A stretch of 64,000 bases of DNA, from assembly GCA_916610825.1 (NCBI GenBank), contig OU744450.1, forward strand, positions 23,931,338 to 23,995,337, read 5' to 3'. The position numbers and the translations under genes are program-made. The stretch's first letter is position 1. Each line of letters starts with the position of its first letter. The notes beneath the pieces are model-generated. The model saw only the letters and a program-made list of their open reading frames with translations, ran no database searches and was not told the origin of the DNA. Below are positions 1 through 11,282 of the stretch, piece after piece. This DNA is from Haliclystus octoradiatus. Its lineage: Eukaryota; Cnidaria; Staurozoa; Stauromedusae; Haliclystidae.

Positions 1-1110
1 GAATAATCATTTTCAGCTTATGATACATGAGATATATGATACAGAGAATATTGTATTGCAGGGATAATGGATTGCAGTAAGGATTGATATTAACGAACAC
101 TGAACGGCATTGAACAGATCATAAACAGAGAATGGAAGAACAATTAATACGGAGAAACATTTCCTGCTGATTATTAGTGATAAAACCATTTTCTTGGTTT
201 TTTAGTAGTATAATTATTTATTCGGTTATTATTGGTCCGTGGAAACAAGTAAATTATATTTTGAAATAAATATTAATGTAATTTCTTTACTAACATTGCT
301 CTCGCGTTTACTACATTGCCTGATAAGGATTTAAGAATATATCGGAACTATATAGTTACTGTGTATTTTTATCGCAAAATGCACAGTGAATCCAAGTACC
401 TTATATCCATGTAAGCTAGTACCTATTTATGTGCCTGAGGTAACTGAATATATGGCAACAATATGGAGAGGTGCCTTGTTATGGGATGATTTTTAAACTT
501 CATAGAACTTCATTGCGTAAATGATTTTTTTATTTTTGTTTTTATTTTATATATTTTTTTTATTTTTATTTTTTTTTATTTTTATATATTTTTTTTTTAT
601 TATTTTTTTTTTTTTATTATTTTTTTTTTTTCATTATTTTATTGTATTTTCATTTTTATTCCACAATTTATCGTATTTTAATTCTGTTTCTATCGTTTTT
701 TTGTTGAAATATGCTATGAGAACGATGGGCCACCATAGAGAATGAATATTTTCTTGCTTACATTTTCAAATTTCTTAAAGGTGTAATTGACATTATTTAT
801 AATAGTAAAATAGTATACATCAGAAACTATTATTGTCTATTGCTATCATTATTTATTATATTATATTTATGATTATTTATCGTAGCTTATTTATACAAAT
901 TTTAAACATATCAATTTTCTGCTTAATTTAAATGATGAATGTGAGCCTCAAATGTTTTTGACTAAACAAAAGTTGATAATTGCTAGACTCAATATGTGAT
1001 GGATTATCATTTTCATTTTTCTTTAATTAATTCATCCTTCATTTTCCAGTTACGCATACTGTATACATGGTTGCACCAAAGGGGGCTCAGGTATTGTTGA
1101 AGTTCAACTA
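1..1110. other. Gene-free stretch with T-rich low complexity
   Basis: I see no supportable exon here. It is probably intron of the SLC23-like gene whose last exon starts at 1300. About 520-660 is an almost pure T tract with scattered A, and any reading frame through it is only Phe/Ile/Leu. A pyrimidine-rich stretch ending in CAG near 1048 could be a splice acceptor, but what follows it reads like no protein I know. Confidence 0.5.
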
Positions 1111-1269
1111 CAGTCTAAACCTCTTATAACAGTAACCTCTATAAAGTGGGCACACTTTCCAGAGTTTGGTTTTCGCTGAATCAATCCTGTATATAAAAGC
1201 CACATGCATATAATGATCAATGAATCTATGATCTCTCGTGGCTGGCTTTTTTCTACACAGATATTACTG
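1111..1269. repeat. TA-flanked MITE, CAGT...AAACCT family (decayed copy)
   Basis: The left end reads CAGTCTAAACCTCTTATAAC after a TA and the right end reads TTACTG before a TA. Inside are the family phrases for the two halves: a 'gtcacctctata' unit and a 'cctgtatataaa.gccac' unit. At least seven related copies lie at 36.4, 45.3, 46.0, 47.1, 52.1, 54.8 and 62.8 kb. TA flanks and CAGT termini suggest a non-autonomous Tc1/mariner-like element, which is an inference. Confidence 0.6.
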
Positions 1270-1299
1270 TATAATATTCTTGTTTCTCTTTGTTTACAG

Positions 1300-1520
1300 G
1301 TGTTCATCAACTTGGCAATGTTCTCTTGATGTTATTAAGAACAGGTATAGCGATTTGTGGTACAATTTCATTGTTTCTTGATAATGTCATTCTTGTTAAA
1401 CATAAAGAACGAGACATGAAAAGGCAACCTGACGAAAAACAAAAGCCATCTCAAGATAATAAACCTAATACTAAATATGATTTAAAGTCCTTAATTAAGC
1501 CACACGCGTTGCTGCGTTAA
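1300..1520 (+). CDS. Terminal coding exon of an SLC23 (nucleobase-ascorbate) transporter-like gene
   Basis: A good acceptor (pyrimidine tract, TTTACAG) precedes an open frame that runs to TAA at 1518-1520. The peptide opens with GVHQLGNVLLMLLRTGIAI and continues with a hydrophobic segment and FLDN, then a charged tail containing KHKERDM and ending HALLR. The order 'G-V-x-x-x-x-x-VLL ... G ... x-LDN-x-I ... EERG' is the last transmembrane segment and tail of SLC23 Na+/ascorbate and nucleobase transporters, although the tail here is diverged (KERD in place of EERG). Only this exon is inside the window. The rest of the gene should lie before base 1. The assignment rests on about 35 residues. No clear polyadenylation signal was pinned down after it. 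Confidence 0.6.
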
Positions 1521-2627
1521 TTTAAATAACAACTTGTGACAGTTTTACATCAAAAATTAAAACCAATACAAATTTATGCAGTTGACAAGGTTATGCTTTT
1601 GACCAAAATTTTTTTCGAATTCATGATATTATTATCGCACGCTATGTTTAAATTTTGCGAGCCTGTGTTTGACTGAGGTAAAATGGCATACATAAAATCA
1701 CGTGACTGGCAACTGTCCAATTGAAACTGAGAGCTGCATTTGAGAGAGTATATGAGATGTGCAACTGATAGAATATACGTCAGGTTTAGATTTTGATATC
1801 AGCATAATCTTGTCTTAAACATTTAAAAGATAGTTTTCATTTTTCAAAACCGTATGTTCATCCAAGTATTTTGTAAATGGTATCACTACAACCGCTAATT
1901 TTTAAACCAGGTTATGGCCAAAGTTATGGTTCTATTTTCACTTTCTATCTTGCAAAGGAAAACAGAATATTTTACGTAGTTTTCTTTTAAGGTTCTGGGC
2001 CTCAAACTAGCAAAACAATTTCCCGTACGAATGTCTTATTTTTTAAGTCAGAAAAGTTATAATGAAATCAATAAAAACATTTTAAATTATTTGATAAAAA
2101 TCATGTGTATTAAAAAACATGATAGTTTTTTAAATGTACTTTGAAACTACAACTAAACATTTGAAAAATGCTTTAAATTCTAAAGGATTTCATACTTATA
2201 TTAATTAAAAAAGTGCAGAAAATTTAGATAGTGAGATATAGTGTGTAATGAGATACTATACTTGCAAATTTAAGGTGTGGTAGCAAGATCTGCAAAATAA
2301 TACACTCCCATCTAAAGTACAAAAGCAACACTCTGTTTTCAAAATCAATCACAAACACACAAAAACAAGCTGTTGAGTTTTGGGAATTACTTTGGAAAAA
2401 AAATTCAATCAATAAAAAAAATAAGTTATAAATCCTGTAAATACAAATAAATTACAAATATACAAATAAAATACATTATAGATATACAAATAACATGCAT
2501 TATATTATACTATACAACATATAATATTATTGCATCTACAAATGATTACATGTTTGCCCAAAATCGGGCGTAAATAATAATAAAAAAGCAGCACTCTGAG
2601 AATAACATATATTCTGTAAATATTAAT
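1521..2627. other. Convergent 3' intergenic stretch
   Basis: This lies between the SLC23-like stop codon (+) and the SVOP-like stop codon (-), so it should contain both 3' UTRs. Apart from the repeat copy at about 1600-1765 it is plain AT-rich sequence. I found no coding exon. Confidence 0.5.
1600..1765 (-). repeat. Partial copy of a hAT-like MITE
   Basis: It contains the family core 'aatcacgtgactggca.ctgtccaattg' and 'gaattcatga', shared with copies at 31621-31895, 34073-34285 and 53498-53780. The terminal CAGAGCCATCTATTTAC ends seen in the complete copies are missing, so this is a decayed fragment. Confidence 0.6.
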
Positions 2628-4106
2628 TCATAGTATTTGTTCATAATCATCAGGATTATTATTTCTATTGCTATAATTATTACTATCAGGTAGAAAATAA
2701 ACAGAAACTCCAAGGATAGCACATAAAACAGCAAACATACTCAGAGCAATATGCGGATTATGAATTAATAAAATTCTTGATGAAAACATTGAAATAGTCC
2801 CACCAAGGCCCAGCGCAGTTGAATGCAGCCCAGTTGATATACCACGAATGTAAGATGGAAAATACATTGGTGATATTGTCACTATACATAACGTAGCAAT
2901 AGCAACAGAAAAAGCAAGGCCACCAAGTCGCAACCAATACAAATATCCGGCAAACATGAGTGATAGAAATAAAATGGCAGATGAACAATAAGCCAGTAAT
3001 ATAGTCTTTTTAAATCCGATGACCTTTGACAATTTATATGCAATTGGATATGAAATTAATTCAGAAAATAAAAAGACCGAAACGTTGTAAACAGTAACCA
3101 TTGTTACAGGTCTACATGCTTCACATAATATGTTACTCTTTTGGTGCTTATTCAATTGTAGTAAACCTTCAACATCATCAGAAATTGTAATTATCATACT
3201 ATAATAGATATAGCCAAGACCAAAGTAAATAAATGTAAACAATAATGTGCGCAAACGCAAAATAGGTTTTAACAGCTCTATAAATTGTCCACGTTTCTTT
3301 GTGACCGTTGAAGACATTTCAATATATCCATTAGGCAATTCAGTTCCATTTTTCTTTGCTATTATTTTGAGAACTGAAATGAGCTGTTTGTGATCTCCAG
3401 ATGCAGCACAATACCATGGAGATTCAGGCATCTTATACAGTGCATAAAATGCTATTAATGCTGGAATTGACACAACGGAAACAAAATACCTCCAGCTTTT
3501 ATACCGAACCATAATAGCCCCCACAAACATACAAACTGCACTTCCAATCGGAAAGGCTGTGGAAGCAATAATCAGTTTTGAACTAGCATTAGAAGATAAA
3601 TATTCCAGTAAAAGGGAATTCAAACCAATGCTACTTGGTAAAGTAAATCCAACGAGGAATCTTAATAATAAAATCCATATCACAGATGTTGAAAATGCTG
3701 ATAATGTATTAAATACAAACGATAAACCTAATCCCAATAGTATCATTGATCGCCTACCATAAATATCCATTAGATATCCAACAAGATTCGATGAAATCAA
3801 ATTACCAACATTTGCTAAACAATCAATAATACCAACTATGGTATCGCTCAAAAACCAATCACATTGCAAAGTCGGTCCTAATATTGGTACTTCATAAATG
3901 ATTGAGCCATAAACAAATAAACATAGCGCAATTGCTAAACTTGCTTGATTCTGAAATTTACCATCTCCCAAATAATTGATAACCTCCTCAAGTTTGTAGA
4001 TAGTTTTTGATTGTATTATTGTAGTTGTGTCTCCAATCGAAACATGGTAAGACTGCTGTGACAATATTGTATCTCCTGTATTCTTCATCGCGCATTTGTC
4101 TTTCAA
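2628..4106 (-). CDS. SV2-related (SVOP-like) major facilitator transporter, single exon
   Basis: This is a complete 492-aa frame from ATG (4106) to stop (2628) with no intron. It looks like a 12-helix major facilitator protein. After a ~40-aa cytoplasmic start comes GDGKFQNQ, the SVOP/SV2-type lead-in to helix 1. The loop between helices 2 and 3 has GYLMDIYGRRS, the classic G-x-x-x-D-x-x-G-R-R MFS signature. After helix 6 comes the sugar/organic-ion-transporter motif MPESPWY, followed by SGDHKQLISVLKIIAKKNGT, which matches the SVOP central loop pattern. The size (492 aa against about 550 for SVOP) fits a full-length member. The substrate cannot be read from sequence. Most animal SVOP genes have introns, so a one-exon copy suggests a retrogene, which is inference. 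It is convergent with the SLC23-like exon. Confidence 0.8.
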   Translation of the reverse strand: MKDKCAMKNTGDTILSQQSYHVSIGDTTTIIQSKTIYKLEEVINYLGDGKFQNQASLAIALCLFVYGSIIYEVPILGPTLQCDWFLSDTIVGIIDCLANVGNLISSNLVGYLMDIYGRRSMILLGLGLSFVFNTLSAFSTSVIWILLLRFLVGFTLPSSIGLNSLLLEYLSSNASSKLIIASTAFPIGSAVCMFVGAIMVRYKSWRYFVSVVSIPALIAFYALYKMPESPWYCAASGDHKQLISVLKIIAKKNGTELPNGYIEMSSTVTKKRGQFIELLKPILRLRTLLFTFIYFGLGYIYYSMIITISDDVEGLLQLNKHQKSNILCEACRPVTMVTVYNVSVFLFSELISYPIAYKLSKVIGFKKTILLAYCSSAILFLSLMFAGYLYWLRLGGLAFSVAIATLCIVTISPMYFPSYIRGISTGLHSTALGLGGTISMFSSRILLIHNPHIALSMFAVLCAILGVSVYFLPDSNNYSNRNNNPDDYEQIL

Positions 4107-4552
4107 CGACTGAGTGAACTTGCTTGATTATTATAAGCTATCTACTTTGGATCAGTGGACAAAAGAAATGACCACCAACAGCAAAAACAAAGGCAAAAAC
4201 TTGATAAAAAGGTGACACGTAAAAAAGTCTAGCAACATCAACTTACCTAGTATAATCTTTTTTAAACATATATAGCCAACCAATCAGTGGAATATTGATG
4301 TTCATGATTTTAAGAAAGGGGAAATTTAGTACAGATGAGCTGTGTGCAGCTGTATGCAGGGCCTTAGCCAAGATTAGATTTCAATTGTTGTTAGTTGCGT
4401 ATGTCGTTTTATCTTGTTGTCTCATGATTTACCTTGTTTTGGTTTATTTATGTAACTGCTAATATTACAAATGTCCCCGATACGAAACAACCGTTGGTAA
4501 TGGTAAAGTGGAGTACAGAGGAATGAGGCACAGGTTTACAGGTTTACAGTAA

Positions 4553-6192
4553 GGGACCGTTCATTATTTACACCGCGGGGGGGGGGGTACCAAAGAGATA
4601 GGGGGAGGGTAAACTAGATTTTGATTGATGAAAAGGGGGGGTAAATTTTTTTTGACCTCGTTTTTCTTTGATCTTGATAAAATATTGAAGTTGTCCAAAT
4701 TTATTCAATAAAATAAAAGTAGAATATGTGAATAATATTAAATAAGAAAGTCCAAAATTAAAGTTGCATGACTTACAACGATAACACGTTCATGAAGAGC
4801 TTCAGAATCATGGAAACTTTTATTTTCTGAATAGATGTTGAACTATTATATTGAGTTCAGTTTCACATTATGAAAATAATTAAAAAATCAGTTATTTGAT
4901 TTGATTTGATTTGATTTATTTGATCAACTTTCAATTGTTGACAGGCAAATAGAGGAGGCTTGTAACCCTCGCTTACATACAGACTAATGGTTTGATAATT
5001 CTAAGTTTACATTCTAAGTTTACAGATATATGATGTGTAATCTATTTGAAAACTTTACAAAACGAATTAACATTGTATTTCTTTAAATTAAATTTAAAAC
5101 TAGCCAGTGTGTTCGATGAAACTATGTCTGACGACAATTTATTCCACCATGGAGTAACTCAATAACAAAATTGATGTTGTACACTTTGTAGACATGGTAT
5201 CTGAGGGACAATAAGTTTTAATTGATGACCACGCATCGAATATTTATTTGTGTCATACGTGAAGCTCAAGTCGTCCATACATAAATCCACAAGATTTTGG
5301 GTTATCTTATACAAAATGCATAGATCAAAGAAAACCCTTCTGTATTCCAAACTTTCCAGACCAAGAAACTTCAAGCGATCAGGATAGCTTGTATATGGAC
5401 GTTTTAAAAGTTGAAATAATCTTCTGGTGAAGTACCGTTGAATAGCTTCTATTTTTTCAATGTCTTTGAGAAGGCATGGATTCCATGCTGGTGATGCTGA
5501 TTCCAGCAATAGACGTACATATACTTTGTATGCTTTCATCAATAGGTGTTCATTTGATGAGGAGAAACATTTAAAAATGAGATGAGTTCTTCCATAAGCC
5601 TTGGCAGAAATCATGGAACAATGATCAGATGACTTAAAATTTGACGTGATGATAACACCAAGATCTTTAAAACTGTTGACTTTCGCAAGGGAATGATTGT
5701 CTAGGTAATACGTACTTTCAGGAAAATGTAGATTGCCAGTTGATAAAACAAAGCATTTCTCATAAGCAATAAGCAGCTGCCACCTGCTTGCCCATTCTGA
5801 AAGATTCGACAAAGTCTGAGATAAGGAGTGTTTGTGATCTTCATTTCTTTTGCGACTGCAGTAAAGTTTTGCATCGTCAGCAAAAAGCTTGATACTTGTG
5901 TTTGATTCAAGGCATGTAACAATATCATTGATGTATAGAATAAATAACAACGGTCCTAATACTGAACCTTGTGGTACTCCACTGATAACTTGCTCAGGTT
6001 ATGCTTCACCGATACCCAAAATATTGTTAATAGGCATTCGATTATTCCATCAGTTGCTTTTTAAAAAAGATTAAAGTATGTGGGGGTGGGTAATTTATTA
6101 TTTTTCCACTTGAAAGGGTGGGTAAGAAAAAAATTTCTGGAGAATTTCGATTCTCTTCGGTCCCCCCCGTGGAATAAATAATGAACGGTCCC
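4553..6192. mobile_element. Harbinger-like DNA element (TAA target site), interrupted by a retrotransposon
   Basis: The left end GGGACCGTTCATTATTTA is mirrored at the right end (6175-6192) as TAAATAATGAACGGTCCC, each followed inward by a G or C homopolymer (CCGCGGGGG / CCCCCCGTGG). Both ends are flanked by TAA (4550-4552 and 6193-6195), the target-site length of PIF/Harbinger elements, whose ends also begin GGG. No transposase frame is seen, so it is non-autonomous. Its middle is replaced by a non-LTR retrotransposon fragment on the minus strand. Confidence 0.65.
4889..6048 (-). pseudogene. 5'-truncated CR1/L2-type non-LTR retrotransposon (reverse transcriptase fragment)
   Basis: On the minus strand the frame reads SGVPQGSVLGPLLFILYIND, then FADDAKLY (reverse transcriptase catalytic box), DLGV, SPAWNP and an IEAIQRYFTRR region, running to a stop near 5159. 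This is the C-terminal half of a CR1/L2-like RT. The 5' end is truncated inside the RT. A TAA just before PEQVISGVPQG breaks the frame at about 6007, so the copy is dead. Past the stop there is ~250 bp of 3' UTR ending in a (TTTGA)n-like tail at 4889-4920. Short matching words (atcagtt) at about 4878 and 6049 may be the target-site duplication inside the host DNA transposon. Confidence 0.8.
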
Positions 6193-6534
6193 TAAGGTAC
6201 AGATCACAGCCTTGTAACAACATTTTTTTCCATCGAGTACTCAAGGTGGTAGTATTCCCGTGGAGATTGAAAATTGTAGAGCAAGTAATGTTAATTGATT
6301 TTGCCATATTTTGGCTTCCTTTTTCCTTCTCAATTAAAGTGAACAGGACACCGGGTTACGATACGAAAGGCGGAAATCAGAATTGTGAAAGTCATATCCC
6401 CTTTTGCGCGAAATAAGTTTCAAACGTCCAAATCAGCATTTCCACCTTCAGGCATCTTTTATGTTTGCAATACATAGAATGCAACGGTTTTTTGGTTGTT
6501 TGATTTATATTTTGTCAAAAAATATGTCAATAAT

Positions 6535-7610
6535 CCTTCGTGGAGTGCCCTCTGGACCATGAACTCGCGGACACGTCTGATTTACGGAAAACGGAACGAA
6601 AGTTATGGAAAATATAAAACGAGGTCCATTGTATTATGCTTCCCTGTAAATGAGTGTACAGCGCGGAAATACAACGTTTTGAGCGATGGATATATAGGTG
6701 TAGTGGATATAGCAACGACTATTTTGCGCTGATGTTTTTTAAAGTTTGGAGTTTGGACATTCAGCATAAGACATTTGGATATTATCGATATTATTGATAT
6801 TCTGTTTAATTTACCTCTCCAGTCTTTTACGTACTTATTATCATCGATTAATGGAACTGTTTGATTTATTGATTGATTCACTGTATTTTGTATTTGTGTC
6901 ATCTTCGTTTGTTATTTTCATATAGGCCTTCGCCTAATTAACATTGGCACATTGCTTTGTAATTGCTTTGTAATTTGTTTCATTACTGTTGATTTCTATG
7001 ATTGAATTAATTAAAAACAAAGATTAAATTTTAGTTCCGATTCTTCTCATTACTGATCTTTTAAAAATTGGGCTAAGCAATGGCAACTGTGCAAGATAGT
7101 GCAAGACCGTAGTATCCTTTGCAAACGGATACAAATGGTATTACTGCAACCATTCTTCGCCATATATAGTTCATCGAATCGAAAGCTTTCGTTACTAACT
7201 CTGATTGTGAAGGTAAACTCCAATGCTTAGTTTGTCAAACTATTGTTAGCTACTTGCAAACACTGTTCAGATCGTAATTCGTATTTAATTAAAAACATTT
7301 ACAATTTTGTATTCATTTCTATCCATGATTAATTTCACCAATAAAAAATAATAACAGATGCCAAGACACAATAGACAATCACAACAAGAAAACATTGCAA
7401 AATGTTATATTCACAGCAACTATACACCGCTGAAGACGATATATTCCCATGCGGTATACTCGTTTACAGAAAAGAAGAATACAACAGACCTCGTTTATAT
7501 TTTTCCGTAAATTTCTTTCCATTTTCCGTGAATCAGACGTGCCCTGCACTCGCTGTTTTACGTACACATGGCCTCCATTCATGACAGATGTTTGTCAGGA
7601 GTGTGAGCCT
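6535..7610. repeat. Long inverted-repeat pair (~200-bp arms)
   Basis: About 6535-6730 and 7385-7610 are reverse complements of each other at clear but imperfect identity. Shared phrases include 'gacctcgttttatatttttcc' against its complement, the motif 'aatcagacgtg' and 'gtatactcgtttac'-like words. The ~650-bp spacer has no gene-like frame. The short open frames in both arms are mirror images of one repeat and not genes. Family unknown; possibly a foldback element. Confidence 0.5.
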
Positions 7611-8254
7611 TTTTCTTCAAAAAAACAGTCTCATGTGTTTTTTGAAAAAATGCACTCATCTCATTCAGAAAAGGTGTCCCAAAGGTGTGGGTAGCTGACT
7701 TGGAAAGTAGAAGCTTTTGATTTCGAATGAAAGGAAGGAGTTACGTTTTTTTAAGTTTTGAATTATCCTTTTTCATATAGTAAGCTAGACAGTCATTCAA
7801 CTATCGTTCCAAAATTGGAAAAAATGACTGATCGAAACTAGAGTATATTCAACATTATATATCGCCGATTATACGCGTCCAAATTGAAAGATACTTTTTT
7901 CAATTCTTCATCATTTGGCCTCCTCAGTCAGCATTTTCACAACATTTGACATGCCGAATTTCAAAGAATGAAAAAAGCGTATCTACTATTGGTCTGTTAT
8001 TACGTACTGATTTTAGTTAGCCACGTAATGGCAACAGTTTTGCACGAAATTCTTGCCATAAACATTTTGATTTATCATTTCATAAGAGTCGAAATATACA
8101 AATAATAAAGTTTGTCATTTTCTGTAGCAATAGCAAAGAGAACCAAAAAGAAAGATATTATGGAAGGGGAATAATTTGAATAAATATAATAAATCTAAAT
8201 CGAGTGACACCGAAGATGAAATTCCCTTCCGGCTCCGGATGTTGTGAAAATGCT
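7611..8254. other. Gene-free stretch with a scrap of the 'AATGTTGTGAAAATGCTGGC' repeat
   Basis: Only a repeat fragment near 7915-7955 ('ggcctcctcagtcagcattttcacaacattt') stands out. It belongs to the family whose fullest copy is at 15.4-15.9 kb. Nothing else is supportable. Confidence 0.4.
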
Positions 8255-10860
8255 GGCTTGATTTGGCCACCCCAGCCAGCATTTTGTCAGCATTTTATTA
8301 CAGTCATTAGAAAAAAATGACCTCACACAAATTGCAACAGAAGCATCTTTCGTCAATACTTGGGTCAAATTTTATGCTTGGCAACCTATCCAAAATGTTC
8401 TGAAATCGAAGCAGGCAAAATACTTTAACTTAGCAATTTGATTAATGTCATTTCCAGTAGAAATGTGAATCGAGGCTGTCAAGTGACAGTGCAATCATAT
8501 GATTTAATTTGAAGGAATACCAGCACAAATAGTAGCGCTGCATCATTTAGCTCATAAAATGTGCTTCAAATTTCTTCGCTGTCACTATGTATCAAATTAC
8601 CAAAACGAGGCTATGTACGAAGATACATAAACCGACATAGAAAAACGAGAAAAACATATAAGCAGTCAGTAAAAAATGTTATTTACATTCCACTAGTAGT
8701 ATAGATCATGTAAATACTTTATTTACCTTAATTAGAAAATACAACTAGGTATATACATTAATTAATGAACAATTTCAGGCAAACGCCTAGTGATGTTCAT
8801 GGTCACAATTATTTTTGACAGAAATTGGTTATTACAATTTGATAATATGCCTGTAGAAAAGCAGCAAAAAGAGATATCCATCAAACATGTTAAATAAAAT
8901 TAAACTAAAGAGCCAATAACTTAATTACTCCTCGATGTGACTTCAATGTAGCATAGACTACAGTTACCCAGTCGTTTATGTTACTAATTTAACCATCGAA
9001 TGAAAATTAAACACAGGAACTTCACCTAAAGGTTATTCAAAAATGTTGACTTTATCCTATACACATATACAATCAAACCTATTATAACAGCCTGTCCATA
9101 ATGGTCACTCTTGCAATGTCTTGGATTAGTATTTTCTATTGATTCGAAGATTTATAAGCTTGGCTGCAAGTTTGGTGATTTACTCCTTTACTAGTTCTTG
9201 GAAAAGGAAACTTGTATGAACAAAATAATTTGCTTCACTTTTAAAGTTTGCAAAATTGCATTACCATTAACTTTACTTTCATTAATAATCATCAACATAT
9301 TTCTGTAACTTTGAATACAAATGAGTATAACTGTAGGGTTCACAATATGTGTTTGGAAGCTCTTCATCTGCAAAAAACAGTTCAGGAGTTCATGAACAGT
9401 CCATGAACAGTTATTGAACGTTAAATGTTTATGAACTGTCTGTGTTCATTAACTCTTTAACCGTCATTTGCAGGGGATGTATCAAATCCGATATATAATA
9501 ATCTTCCTTGGGAAAAGAGTTCATAAATGTTAAATGGTCTAAGTTTCATGAACAATTTATGAGCAGTTCATGAACTGCTGAATTGATTTATAAATTTTCC
9601 ATGAACATTTCATGAATATTCAAAATGTTAAATAACAGTTTATGAATAATCAAATGCTAAGGAATTGTTCATGAAGTTTGTAAGAAGCTCATGATACATA
9701 AACAGTTCATGAACTGTTCATTAAGATTTGAATATTCATGAACTGTTCATTAACTTTTGAATATTCATGAAATGTTCATGGACAAATTATACATCAATTT
9801 AGCAGTTCATGAACTGCTCATAAATTGTTCATGAAACTTAGGCTGTTTAATTCACATTTATGAACTATTTATGAACAACCTTCGGGCCATTTAACGTTCA
9901 TCAATTGTTCATGGACTGTTCATGAACTCCTGAACTGTTTTTCGCAGAGAATTTGTGAACGGCTGCCAAAGGCATATTGTGGACCCTGCAGTTTTACTCA
10001 CTTGTATTCAAATTTACAAAATTATGCTGACGATTATTAATGAAAGGAAAGTTAATGGTTGGGGAATTTTGCAAATTTTAGAAGTGGAGCAAATTATTTT
10101 CTTCATACAAGTTTTATTTGTCTGCTCAGACGAACCAAGAACTAGAGAAAGAGTAAATCACCAAAACAGCAGCCAAGCTCATCAATTTTTGATTCAATAG
10201 AAAATGCTATTTTAAAACATTGCAAGAGTGACCACTCTGGACAGGTGTACCATGAACATCCCAGGCATTTGGCCTGAAACTGTTCATTGTGTGTAATGTA
10301 TACAGTATATCTAGTTGTATTTTCTAAAAAGATAAACAAAGTATTTACCTGATCTATACTGCTGGTGGAATGTTAAAATATAATGAATAACATTTTTTAC
10401 TTACTGTGTAAATGTTTTTCTCGTTTTTCTATGTCGATTTGTGTATCTTCGTACATAGCCTCGTTTTGGTAAATTGACACATAGTGACCACCAAATATTT
10501 TAAGCACATTATATGAGCTAAATGATGCAGGGCTACTATATCTGATGGTATTCCCTCAAATTAAATCACATGATTGCACTGAAACTTGACAGCCCCGTGT
10601 TCATGTTTCTACTGGGAATGCCAATAATCAAACTGTGAAATTAAACCATTTTGCCTACTCCGATTTTGGAACATTTAAGATATGTTGTTAAGCATGAAAT
10701 TTGACCCCAAAATTGATGAGAAATGCTTCTGTTGCAATTTGTGTGAGATTAAGGCTTATGTTGGCCTAAAATGACTGTACTACTTAGCCAGCACGAAATG
10801 ATGTTTTGAAAATGTTGGCTTTATTTGGCTGGGGCTTGACAAAACTGTTTTATGGATTAC
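8255..10860. repeat. 2.6-kb imperfect palindrome (foldback element)
   Basis: The left arm (about 8255-9420) and right arm (about 9900-10860) are reverse complements over roughly 1 kb. Examples: 'cacacaaattgcaacagaagcat' at 8331 against its complement at 10724-10745; 'ctgcatcatttagctcat' at 8538 against 10515-10530; 'ggtcactcttgcaatgt' at 9100 against 10220. Both outer ends carry the 'CCCCAGCCA' / 'TGGCTGGGG' repeat. Each arm contains half of a TA-MITE unit, and the centre is filled with TTCATGAAC-type words. The arms have diverged by many substitutions and small indels, so the insertion is old. Confidence 0.7.
9375..9945. repeat. TTCATGAAC-rich palindromic repeat cluster
   Basis: This stretch is dominated by variants of the self-complementary word TTCATGAA and of 'gttcatgaac(t/a)gttcatgaac'. 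It forms the centre of the 8.3-10.9 kb palindrome. The same words recur in introns of the laminin gene (39.9-41.9, 43.6-44.2, 48.6-48.85 and 49.4-49.55 kb), which marks one repeat family. Confidence 0.7.
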
Positions 10861-11282
10861 AATCAAACAAATTCCTTGCAGAAATATAATTACAGTAATC
10901 TATAGTATTTATGTGGTAATCAGTCAATAAACAAGGTCTGTTAATTATTTATAGACTCCATCTAATAATCTGTCATTTCTCATGTGGCTTTTGTTTCATA
11001 AAACGGTATTAGATAACTACAACAGAGAGTCTATTTAATAGGGTAAACATTACCATCACAAATACCAATAAAATTAAACACAAGCATGCAGTATACAATA
11101 ACATGAAAAGTGTGGCTTCTCCGTATGATTATCACTTGGAGTAACCATCTCAAAATATCTGTTATAGCTTATAATGTAATGATATATCAATATTTTACAC
11201 GCAACTAATTGTTCTAATGTTAGAATCTCATGTTAATTCTATTTTTAATAATATCCACGTCGAAAAACCTTATTAAAGCCTT
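10861..11282. other. Gene-free stretch 3' of the FReD gene
   Basis: It follows the stop codon of the minus-strand PAN-fibrinogen gene and should hold its 3' UTR. It is AT-rich with no other feature that I can support. Confidence 0.4.

Noticed and set aside
521-745. 74-aa Phe/Ile-rich open frame
   Set aside because: It is the translation of a T-homopolymer tract; no protein-like composition, splice or homology signal.
5159-5950. Active reverse transcriptase gene
   Set aside because: It lacks the endonuclease and the N-terminal half of RT, and an in-frame TAA lies just upstream of the conserved PQGS motif.
6603-6902. 99-aa minus-strand frame as a gene
   Set aside because: Half of it lies in one arm of the 6.5-7.6 kb inverted repeat; no recognisable domain, and the mirror arm does not keep the frame.
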